DNA of 64,000 nt from a virus. Both the position numbers and the translations under genes were made by a program. Below the pieces are notes generated by a model. The model searched no databases and was not told where the DNA came from. It saw only the letters and a program-made list of their open reading frames with translations. Location: positions 1 through 64,000 of the IMG/VR virus record IMGVR_UViG_3300017992_000452. One strand, given 5' to 3'. Numbering within the stretch: the stretch's first letter is position 1; every line of letters begins with the position of its first letter. Shown piece after piece: positions 56,990-64,000 of the stretch.

Positions 56990-58516
56990 ATGAAAACGAT
57001 AGCAATTAGAGACGTAACAGGTATTATGGAGCCGTTACCGGGATTTTCGGTAGTACGAACAGATGGTAGCGACGGGCAGAGATCAATAAAATTAAACGGC
57101 TATAAAACAACTACTAACCAGTACGGCTACCAGTTTGTAAAAAACGAAAATACAGTTGTCTACGATGACGAAGAGTACATCATCAAAACACATCGCGAAA
57201 GAACGTACCGGAAAGGCGTCGGAGTTGAGGCAACGGCCATTCATCGCATCTTTGACGACTTGAGGAACAATTACATTTACGATGAGAAGACGGGCACGCT
57301 CCGATTGGATGCGATGCTCTCTTTTGCATTGGAGGGAAGCGGCTACACATTCGAAATTGATACGATGGATTTACCAACGTCAGTCAGAGTTGAAAATTTC
57401 GGATGGAATAACTCTCTTGCTCTTTTCAGAGACATTCTCGAAAAGTTCGGTGCAGAGTTCGACTACAAAGGTAAGAAAATCTATATCGCTAAAAAATTCG
57501 GTATCCAAAGAGATGAACCTTTTCTGCGTTATAGATTCAACGTAAAGGACCCGGAAAAAGAGATTGATACAAGCAGTTTCGCAACGTATATTCGAGGTTA
57601 CGGAAAGAAAGACGATAAAGGAAACTATTTGTTTGCCGAGTACACAAGTCCTTTAGCCAAAATATACGGTATTAAGCATGCTGACCCGGTTAAAGATGAG
57701 CGGTACACAGACAAAGATAGTCTTCTCAACGCAATGAAAAAGCAGCTCACCGATAACATCGATATTTCTCTTACCTTTACAGCCATTGAACTTGAAAGTA
57801 TGGGACTCAAGGATATTAAAAAGGGTGATTATGTTTGGTGTGTGATTGAACCGTTTGACTTAAATGTTCAATTACGAGCTGTAAGCAGAGAAGATTACTC
57901 TGATGAAACCAAGTCACCTACGTTTACTTTTGGGACTATTACGAAAAAAGCTTCGGATATTATCGCGAGCTTTAATACGACAAAAAAAGCGGTTGACAAG
58001 GTTATCGATACGTCTACCGGAAAAATAAAAGACTCCGCAATTGACACGACGGGCCTCACAACGAAATCCGAGTTTCAGTCGCACGTAGATAACAAGATAG
58101 TGCACATAACAGCAGAAGAAAGAGCTGCTTGGAACGCGGCTTCAAATTCAATCGGTGATTTAACTTTTATCACCTGGAGCACGCCAACTCTTAAAAATGG
58201 TTGGATTCAGTATACGGAGAATACCGGAAGCTATCCGATTCAGTATGGAAAGGATGCGATAGGGACGGTCAATATCAGAGGAGCTGTTTCGTCAGGGGTA
58301 GTCGGATCTTCAACTCCAGTCTTTACTTTGCCCGCTGGTTATAGACCGCCGTTTCCTCATCTTTTTATCGGTGTTTCATCTGTCGCAACAGACGGTACTC
58401 CTCAGTATTTTCGCGGGATTATAAAGACGAACGGGGATGTTTGCATTGAGAATGTCTCAAACAAAGATACTCCCAATCAGTTTATCGGTATCTATACGCA
58501 ATTTAAAGCGATTTAA
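56990..58516 (+). CDS. Tail-associated endopeptidase-type protein (Tal)
   Basis: A 508-aa protein with an N-terminal gp27-like hub domain (EEYIIKTHRERTYRKGVGVE; SFALEGSGYTFEIDTMDLPT; NNSLALFRDILEKFGAEFDY) of the prophage endopeptidase tail family. It has the module HITAEERAAWN (about 375), shared with the fibre at 60544, and a C-terminal receptor-type domain. Sits at the tail tip. Confidence 0.85.
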   Translation: MKTIAIRDVTGIMEPLPGFSVVRTDGSDGQRSIKLNGYKTTTNQYGYQFVKNENTVVYDDEEYIIKTHRERTYRKGVGVEATAIHRIFDDLRNNYIYDEKTGTLRLDAMLSFALEGSGYTFEIDTMDLPTSVRVENFGWNNSLALFRDILEKFGAEFDYKGKKIYIAKKFGIQRDEPFLRYRFNVKDPEKEIDTSSFATYIRGYGKKDDKGNYLFAEYTSPLAKIYGIKHADPVKDERYTDKDSLLNAMKKQLTDNIDISLTFTAIELESMGLKDIKKGDYVWCVIEPFDLNVQLRAVSREDYSDETKSPTFTFGTITKKASDIIASFNTTKKAVDKVIDTSTGKIKDSAIDTTGLTTKSEFQSHVDNKIVHITAEERAAWNAASNSIGDLTFITWSTPTLKNGWIQYTENTGSYPIQYGKDAIGTVNIRGAVSSGVVGSSTPVFTLPAGYRPPFPHLFIGVSSVATDGTPQYFRGIIKTNGDVCIENVSNKDTPNQFIGIYTQFKAI

Positions 58517-58537
58517 AAATATCGGAGGTGATAACGC

Positions 58538-60520
58538 TTGGGAAAGTTCTATTATAAAAAAGCCACAACAAGCGGGTTTGATCGCCAATATATAAAAGAC
58601 CAAAATCAAAACCTAGATGACATAGGTAAGGACATCCGAGAAGTTGACACAAAAATAAATGATCATAAAAAAGCAAAAAACGCCCACACATCGGATCAAA
58701 TAGCGCACAGCAGCGGGTTAACTGTCGCACAAGAAATCGAAGTAGAGAAGGCGCGAATCAGAAATCTCGTCCTAAATGTCGATGGAACAAACATTAAGGA
58801 AGTCGTCGATGCTCGCGTCGATAGGAATGGCACGATTTATCCGACGCTACGGGATCGTCTGGATGCTGACGGAAAGGTCGTAGACGACATAAGGGACGAT
58901 CTTATTACGAGAATCAGCTTTAAAAATGCGCTATCGTATGGCGCAGATCCTAAGGGTAAAACGCCGTCAGCGGACGCGATTCAAAGTGCATTGGACGAAA
59001 TCCACAGCGAAGGCGGCGGTTGGCTCGTAATTCCCGGCGGTACTTATCTGATCGAAAAACGCATGATCATTTACGAAAATACCCGCGTTACAATGGCGTC
59101 CGATTGCGTACTTCTTAGAGGATGGGCCGGCGGGTTCTTTGCTAACGGAAGGCCGGACGATAGCTTCAGCGGCTTTTCCGGAAGAAGCAACATCATTATT
59201 GAAGGTGGTATTTTAGACGGAAACTATGCCAATATAGACAAGTATCCGACTACTGCGATGGACTCAATCATTTTAGGGCATGCAAATAATATTATGATTG
59301 ATCGCGTAACATTTAAAGACACGATTACCGCCCATGCCATTGATGCCAATGGCTGCAATAATCTCCAGATAACAAGGAGTAATTTTTTGGGTTTTATTGA
59401 TGTGAGCGGAAAACGCCCTTTCTCAGAAGCCATACAGCTTGGGGAATTTGTTGAAATGGGCGTCAATCAATTCGGATCGTTTGACGGTACCCCTAATAAA
59501 AACGTTTATATCGCCCATAATCATTTTGGTAAATCTGATCTGTTAGGCGGTTGGGGGTGTGGCGTCGGCAATCACTATTCTGTTTATAATGTTTTCCAAA
59601 CAGACATAACACTCTTTGACAATGATTTCGAAGATTGTACTTTTGCGGGAGTACGGACCTTTAAATGGGGCGAAGTTAAGATTCTAAACAATAGGTTTAA
59701 GCGCAATAAAGAGTGTATTCGAATCTCTCAAGCGGCCGGGGGAATCGAAAGCTCTAAAAATGCCGAAGGAGTTCAAATGAATCGTCCCCAAAATGCACAA
59801 AACGTCTTGATTCAAGGAAATGACTTTTATGATTACACCTCATACGGAATCTTATCGTTTGGGCAAATATATAACAACGAAATCGCCTGGAGCGATGGCA
59901 TTCGTATTTTTGGGAACTATTTCAAACTGAAGGCGAAAGATGTCGGTGAATATGACAATGAGCAAGCTATCAAATTAGTCTTTGCAAGAAATGCTTTCAT
60001 CTCTGATAACCGAATCTTCGGGGGAAGAAGGGGGATGTGGATAGAAGGATGTTTCAACACCTTTATTGATCGAAATTATGTGTCCTGCGTTGATACAGAA
60101 GCAATCTACGTAGAAAAAAGCAGAGACAAAACTTCTACCGTGCCGAAATCATATCACCTATCTATTGATCGAAACGAAATTAATACTACGGGCCGTAACG
60201 GTATTTTTATTCAAAACTGCGATCACTTTGATGTGAGAGATAATAATGTGATGAATACCAATAAAGAGCAAAGCAGTACGAGAGGTCGCGGAGGCATTTA
60301 TGTGGAAAGCGGATACGACGGGCGGATTGAAAATAGCCGGATACGAGGTGTTGAGAAGGCGTTTGCGATTTTAGTTAAGGGCGCTGCAACAGAGGTGAAT
60401 GTCACCAACACAAAAGGAACCGGCCGCGTCATAGTCGAGGGCGATTCGAACTTTAACGGATATTATGGTACGACTCAAGACGACTATATACGAAAAATCA
60501 GCACGAAGAGCAGCAGTTAA
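58538..60520 (+). CDS. Tail spike with right-handed beta-helix
   Basis: A 660-aa protein. Coiled-coil N terminus (about 20-100), then SFKNALSYGADPKGKTPSAD, SALDEIHSEGGGWLVIPGGT, the pectate-lyase-like entry, and many helix turns (NNIMIDRVTFKD, NNLQITRSNF, NVLIQGNDFYDY, NAFISDNRIFGG). Probably degrades or binds teichoic acid or exopolysaccharide. TTG start with GGAGGTGATAACGC upstream. Confidence 0.85.
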   Translation: MGKFYYKKATTSGFDRQYIKDQNQNLDDIGKDIREVDTKINDHKKAKNAHTSDQIAHSSGLTVAQEIEVEKARIRNLVLNVDGTNIKEVVDARVDRNGTIYPTLRDRLDADGKVVDDIRDDLITRISFKNALSYGADPKGKTPSADAIQSALDEIHSEGGGWLVIPGGTYLIEKRMIIYENTRVTMASDCVLLRGWAGGFFANGRPDDSFSGFSGRSNIIIEGGILDGNYANIDKYPTTAMDSIILGHANNIMIDRVTFKDTITAHAIDANGCNNLQITRSNFLGFIDVSGKRPFSEAIQLGEFVEMGVNQFGSFDGTPNKNVYIAHNHFGKSDLLGGWGCGVGNHYSVYNVFQTDITLFDNDFEDCTFAGVRTFKWGEVKILNNRFKRNKECIRISQAAGGIESSKNAEGVQMNRPQNAQNVLIQGNDFYDYTSYGILSFGQIYNNEIAWSDGIRIFGNYFKLKAKDVGEYDNEQAIKLVFARNAFISDNRIFGGRRGMWIEGCFNTFIDRNYVSCVDTEAIYVEKSRDKTSTVPKSYHLSIDRNEINTTGRNGIFIQNCDHFDVRDNNVMNTNKEQSSTRGRGGIYVESGYDGRIENSRIRGVEKAFAILVKGAATEVNVTNTKGTGRVIVEGDSNFNGYYGTTQDDYIRKISTKSSS

Positions 60521-60543
60521 ATTAAAGGGAGGGATGTCTCCGT

Positions 60544-62091
60544 ATGATATATAAAAATTCCGAAGTCCATTTTGATGTAAACTCGCAAATCAAACGAAAT
60601 GTTTCCGCAAACATTCAATTCAGTACGCAGGACATCGATACGGCAAAACTAACGTTCAGTTTAACGAAGGACGGCGTACCACTACCGATCAGCCAAGCGA
60701 CTCACGGAAAACTGTTCATGCGGTTTGCGGACGGAAGCAAATTCTACGTTAATACGGAAGTTCAGGACGCGCTAGGGGGCGTTATTTTTTATGTCTTGAC
60801 ACCGGATCAGGTTACGCATTATGGAACGGTGCAGGCTGAGCTTTACGTTAATTACGACAACGGCCAAAAATTAAGCGTCCATAAGTTTTCGTTTGAAATC
60901 GATCGGGCGCTCGTTGATCAAGGCATCGCGCCAGTGGCCGAGTACTATATCGACGATTTCGAATCTCTCAAAGCCGCCGTTCAAGAAATGGCGGATGATG
61001 CCGAACAGGTCCTCGCTGAATTACAGAAGAAATTCGAAAATCTCGATAACATTGAAACGAAAGAAGGCGCTCAGGAAAAAGCGGACGCCGCAGAGGCTGG
61101 TGCGAAAACTTATACCGATGAGCATGCGGCTAAAATTGATAATCCGCACAAGGTAACGAAAGCTCAGATAGGACTTTCCAACGTTGATAACGTCAAGCAG
61201 GCGTCTAAAACGGATTTTGACAGTCATGTCGGCAACAAAACGAACCCACACGCGGTTACGAAGGCGCAAGTCGGATTGTCGAATGTAGATAACGTTAAGC
61301 AGGCGAGTAAGTCGGAATTTGATACGCATAGTAGCGATAACATTCGGCATATTACTGCGGCTGAACGAACGAAATGGAATGCCGGTCAGCTTTATAAGTT
61401 AACCGAAGACAGCGGAGACAGAAAACTAATTCCTGATGGCACTGACTTATTAACTTTACCGTCCGGTCTCTACTATGGCGTCAGCAGCAAAATTGTAAAC
61501 TCTCCGGATCCAAATGCGGTCGAATGGTTTCATTACGACGTTTCAACTAATAGCGCGCGCAAAACGATTGTTGTAACAGCTACAGCCAATCCTAAAAGGT
61601 GGTTCGGAACAATTCACACGGACGGATCATTTAAAGGTTGGCGCAGATTTATAACAGAAGATGATTTTTTAAAGAAAACTTTTGTAGATACGTACGACTT
61701 CGACAACTCTGCATTTACTGCGACCGAAGGGGTTGTAACAAAAATAAAATTCGGTACAGCGCGGGCAGATGATCAGTCCGAGTATGATCAAACGAAATCA
61801 GAAATCACTTTAAAAAACAGTGGTTTATATTTGGTGAGGTTATATATCTCAGCGACATCTATTCCGGCAAACTCTGACATAAGTTTGATTTGTTATGTTA
61901 ACGATGCTCAGTATCAAACAATATCGTACTGGTATCCTACAAGAACGGCGCAGACATATGTGTCATTTTTGCAGCAGAAATTTAGCAGCGGGGATAAAGT
62001 GACCTTTCACATATTTCCGAAAATAACCGGGAGCACACCTTCGTCAGTTAGCGTGAAAAATGCATTTTTGACAATGTCACAAATTAGATAG
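60544..62091 (+). CDS. BppU-type receptor-binding tail fibre
   Basis: A 515-aa protein: N-terminal BppU-like baseplate domain (SANIQFSTQDIDTAKLTFSL), a helical stretch, two near-identical repeats (NPHKVTKAQIGLSNVDNVKQ and NPHAVTKAQVGLSNVDNVKQ), HITAAERTKWN, and a C-terminal C1q/TNF-like jelly roll (ITLKNSGLYLVRLYISATS). Likely the main host receptor-binding fibre. Confidence 0.83.
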   Translation: MIYKNSEVHFDVNSQIKRNVSANIQFSTQDIDTAKLTFSLTKDGVPLPISQATHGKLFMRFADGSKFYVNTEVQDALGGVIFYVLTPDQVTHYGTVQAELYVNYDNGQKLSVHKFSFEIDRALVDQGIAPVAEYYIDDFESLKAAVQEMADDAEQVLAELQKKFENLDNIETKEGAQEKADAAEAGAKTYTDEHAAKIDNPHKVTKAQIGLSNVDNVKQASKTDFDSHVGNKTNPHAVTKAQVGLSNVDNVKQASKSEFDTHSSDNIRHITAAERTKWNAGQLYKLTEDSGDRKLIPDGTDLLTLPSGLYYGVSSKIVNSPDPNAVEWFHYDVSTNSARKTIVVTATANPKRWFGTIHTDGSFKGWRRFITEDDFLKKTFVDTYDFDNSAFTATEGVVTKIKFGTARADDQSEYDQTKSEITLKNSGLYLVRLYISATSIPANSDISLICYVNDAQYQTISYWYPTRTAQTYVSFLQQKFSSGDKVTFHIFPKITGSTPSSVSVKNAFLTMSQIR

Positions 62092-62109
62092 CAAAGGGTG
62101 TGAATATAA

Positions 62110-62406
62110 ATGAATTTAGCGCTGGCCGTTAAATACCTTTTCCCTAACGCGGTAATCGGGGAGGATTTTGTAATAAGAGATGACGGGGATGGCCGCGGTC
62201 AATATATTGAAATTTGGAACTTGAGTGATCCTCAGCCTAGCGATAAAGAGCTACAAGTTGCTTGGGAGAACTATCTGAAAAACCCGGTTGACGTTAGTCC
62301 TGAAATGTCTCATACAGAACAACAACTACTAAAATTAGGGCAAGAAATTTCTTCTTTGAAAATCGATGTTCTAGTTTTAAAAGGAGGATCAAGCAATGGA
62401 TCTTAA
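62110..62406 (+). CDS. XkdW-like tail protein
   Basis: A 98-aa protein (LALAVKYLFPNAVIGEDFVI; YIEIWNLSDPQPSDKELQVA) resembling PBSX XkdW, with a C-terminal coiled coil. Possible fibre-associated factor. Overlaps the XkdX-like gene by 11 nt. Confidence 0.78.
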   Translation: MNLALAVKYLFPNAVIGEDFVIRDDGDGRGQYIEIWNLSDPQPSDKELQVAWENYLKNPVDVSPEMSHTEQQLLKLGQEISSLKIDVLVLKGGSSNGS

Positions 62407-62623
62407 CTTTTGGGTGTATGCTCTTTATTATAAATGGGCTGATGTCAGTATGGTGAAACAAGCTATGCAGTATAACGATATTACGCTGGAAGAATTAAGA
62501 GATGGTGTAGAACACGGACTTGTTACGCCGGAACAATACGAGGAAATTACCGGAGATCCTTACGAACCTGATACGCCACCAAGCGAAGACGAAAACGTAA
62601 CTAATAGCGAACAGGAGGCGTAG
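62396..62623 (+). CDS. XkdX-like protein
   Basis: A 75-aa protein (FWVYALYYKWADVSMVKQAM; EELRDGVEHGLVTPEQYEEI), the XkdX signature; acidic tail. AAAGGAGGATCAAGCA before ATG. Function unknown, conserved beside fibre and lysis genes. Confidence 0.82.
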   Translation: MDLNFWVYALYYKWADVSMVKQAMQYNDITLEELRDGVEHGLVTPEQYEEITGDPYEPDTPPSEDENVTNSEQEA

Positions 62624-62626
62624 TCA

Positions 62627-62890
62627 TTGGGCGAACCGTCGAACAACGAATTGCACGGTAAGATTGCCGACATTCGCGAATGGCTTGTGCGAATCGATAC
62701 GAAGGTCGACTATTTCAACGAAGTAAAACATACAGCAGATCGTGCGCATGAAAAGGCAGACGAAGCGTTGGCACTCGCGAAAGAAAGTCGGGCGGATATC
62801 TCCGACATGAAAGCAAATACGAAATGGTTATGGGGCGTAATTCTCACGGTCGTCGGGTTGGCGATCTCGGGGATTGCGCTATTTTTATGA
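62627..62890 (+). CDS. xhlA: XhlA-like holin-associated membrane protein
   Basis: An 87-aa protein with an N-terminal coiled coil (KIADIREWLVRIDTKVDYFN) and a single C-terminal span (WLWGVILTVVGLAISGIALF), as in PBSX XhlA, which works with the holin. TTG start with AGGAGGCGTAGTCA upstream. Confidence 0.85.
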   Translation: MGEPSNNELHGKIADIREWLVRIDTKVDYFNEVKHTADRAHEKADEALALAKESRADISDMKANTKWLWGVILTVVGLAISGIALFL

Positions 62891-62921
62891 GCCCGTTCGG
62901 TGAGAGTCCGGCGGGCTTTTT
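62890..62921 (+). terminator. Terminator after xhlA
   Basis: Stem AGCCCG/CGGGCT with an inner loop and TTTTT. Confidence 0.8.
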
Positions 62922-62956
62922 GTATGCGCAAAATTAACGAAAAGGGAGACGATTAA

Positions 62957-63892
62957 ATGGCGATTTCAGTCAAGAAAAACCTCGTCGCATCAAGCAAGTA
63001 TTCCGTTAAATGTCCGTACTCTATGAACGCGAAGTACATCACGTTTCACAATACGGCGAACGACGCTTCAGCAGCGAATGAAATTGCGTACATGATCCGC
63101 AATAACAACGAAGTATCGTATCACTTCGCGGTAGACGATAAAGAAGTAGTTCAGGGGCTTCCGACTAACCGCAACGCCTGGCATTGCGGAGACAGAAACG
63201 GACCAGGCAACCGTTCATCTATCGGCGTTGAGGTCTGTTACTCGAAGTCCGGAGGCGCTAAGTATAAAGCGGCCGAAAAGCTTGCGATTAAATTCATCGC
63301 TCAGCTTTTAAAAGAGCGCGGGTGGGGCGTTGATCGCGTTAAAAAACACCAGGATTGGAGCGGAAAATACTGCCCGCACCGTGTACTCGATGAGGGACGT
63401 TGGGATGCGGTGAAAGCGGCTATCGCTGCGGAATTGAAAGCGCTCGGAGGAAAGGCGGCTAACCCTGCGAAATCAACGCCGAAATCTTCCGGAAAGACTT
63501 ATACCGTTAAGAAAGGCGACACGCTTTCGGAAATCGCGGTTAAAACAGGCGTCAGCGTGGCGAAACTTCAGTCCTATAACGGTATTAAAAATCCGAATAA
63601 AATCATGGTCGGCCAAGTACTGAAGCTTACGGGGAGCGGCGGTTCCAAATCGTCATCAAGCGGTAAGAAGTACGTATATCTTCCAGCATCTGCCGACTCG
63701 TGGCGCATCTATCCGACTAACAAAGCGCCGGTCAAAGGGAACGAGATTAACTATTTGCGTCCGAAGAAATTTGGCGGCCTAAAATACGAGATCCTTGCGA
63801 ATCCACAAACGGACGTCTATACGATCAAAACGGATCAGTTCGGAAAAGTGAATATCTACGCGTCGAAATCAACCGGCGCAACTATTAAATAA
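62957..63892 (+). CDS. Endolysin: N-acetylmuramoyl-L-alanine amidase with LysM
   Basis: A 311-aa protein. Amidase_2 domain (about 1-155): [19 protein letters not shown] (zinc His), [40 protein letters not shown] (zinc His, Cys). One LysM at about 180-225 ([20 protein letters not shown]). A C-terminal wall-binding module follows ([20 protein letters not shown]). No signal peptide, so holin-dependent release. AAAGGGAGACGATTAA before ATG. Confidence 0.93.
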   Translation: MAISVKKNLVASSKYSVKCPYSMNAKYITFHNTANDASAANEIAYMIRNNNEVSYHFAVDDKEVVQGLPTNRNAWHCGDRNGPGNRSSIGVEVCYSKSGGAKYKAAEKLAIKFIAQLLKERGWGVDRVKKHQDWSGKYCPHRVLDEGRWDAVKAAIAAELKALGGKAANPAKSTPKSSGKTYTVKKGDTLSEIAVKTGVSVAKLQSYNGIKNPNKIMVGQVLKLTGSGGSKSSSSGKKYVYLPASADSWRIYPTNKAPVKGNEINYLRPKKFGGLKYEILANPQTDVYTIKTDQFGKVNIYASKSTGATIK

Positions 63893-63913
63893 CCGAAAAG
63901 GGAGACGATATAA

Positions 63914-64000
63914 ATGGAAGAAGTATTATTATTTGCGACTGTGTTGGCGCCCATCCTAACGGCGCTTGTTCAACTTGTTAAGAAAACGATTAACATGCCG
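63914..64000 (+). CDS. Holin, N-terminal part (cut by window end)
   Basis: The first 29 codons: EEVLLFATVLAPILTALVQL then VKKTINMP, the start of an A118/Hol118-type holin. AAAAGGGAGACGATATAA before ATG. It would open the membrane for the endolysin. Confidence 0.75.
   Translation, partial: MEEVLLFATVLAPILTALVQLVKKTINMP

Noticed and set aside
1-64000. CRISPR array or insertion sequence
   Set aside because: No regular repeat-spacer series and no transposase; the only mobile elements seen are the two intron endonucleases and the phage integrase.

Overview
The window reads as most of one temperate siphophage (prophage) genome of a Bacillus-type Firmicute. Evidence for the host group: XhlA, XkdW-like and XkdX-like genes, an amidase-LysM endolysin, AGGAGG Shine-Dalgarno (SD) sites, many TTG/GTG starts and sigma-A promoters. 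A truncated tRNA-Leu at the extreme left edge, followed at once by a tyrosine integrase, suggests an attachment junction. The right edge cuts through the holin, so little phage sequence should be missing.

Layout. 0-2.4 kb: tRNA/att junction, integrase, an array of 36-bp repeats, a PD-(D/E)XK protein, a helix-turn-helix protein and 13-bp iterons. 2.4-10.5 kb: many small tightly coupled early genes, then a DnaC-like loader, DnaB-like helicase and DnaG-like primase. 10.5-13.3 kb: the decision region, with two leftward XRE repressors, an arbitrium-type aimR-aimP pair and a sigma-like factor; near-identical 18-bp operators flank aimR-aimP. 13.4-22.4 kb: recombination and replication genes (ssDNA-binding protein, PD-(D/E)XK nucleases, family A DNA polymerase, RuvC-like resolvase). 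22.4-31.8 kb: nucleotide metabolism (nrdI, nrdE split by two group I introns each carrying a GIY-YIG endonuclease, nrdF, dUTPase, ThyX, dNMP kinase). 31.7-34.4 kb: AbrB-like regulator, adenine methyltransferase, sigma-region-4 regulator. 34.4-40.8 kb: an accessory block with a winged-helix protein, an exported AT-rich protein, a leftward operon with ATP-dependent DNA ligase under a divergent XRE switch, and an AT-rich DUF4062-type gene. 40.8-42.2 kb: a hairpin-rich stretch, HNH endonuclease and a probable cos region. 42.2-64 kb: HK97-type morphogenesis, tail, host recognition and lysis genes in standard order.

How it works together: the integrase and arbitrium/XRE circuit would manage lysogeny; the early replisome and nucleotide genes make the phage largely self-sufficient for replication; the late operon builds a long-tailed virion. 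Three recoding sites are visible: +1 shifts at CCC-stop in both the capsid and tail-tube genes, each adding an Ig/FnIII-like domain, and a -1 shift at A_AAA_AAC in the tail chaperone. The most interesting unexplained elements are the arbitrium module wired to a sigma-like factor, the dispersed 36-bp elements, the DUF4062 gene and the run of hairpins before the packaging genes. All assignments come from reading the sequence; no database search was run.
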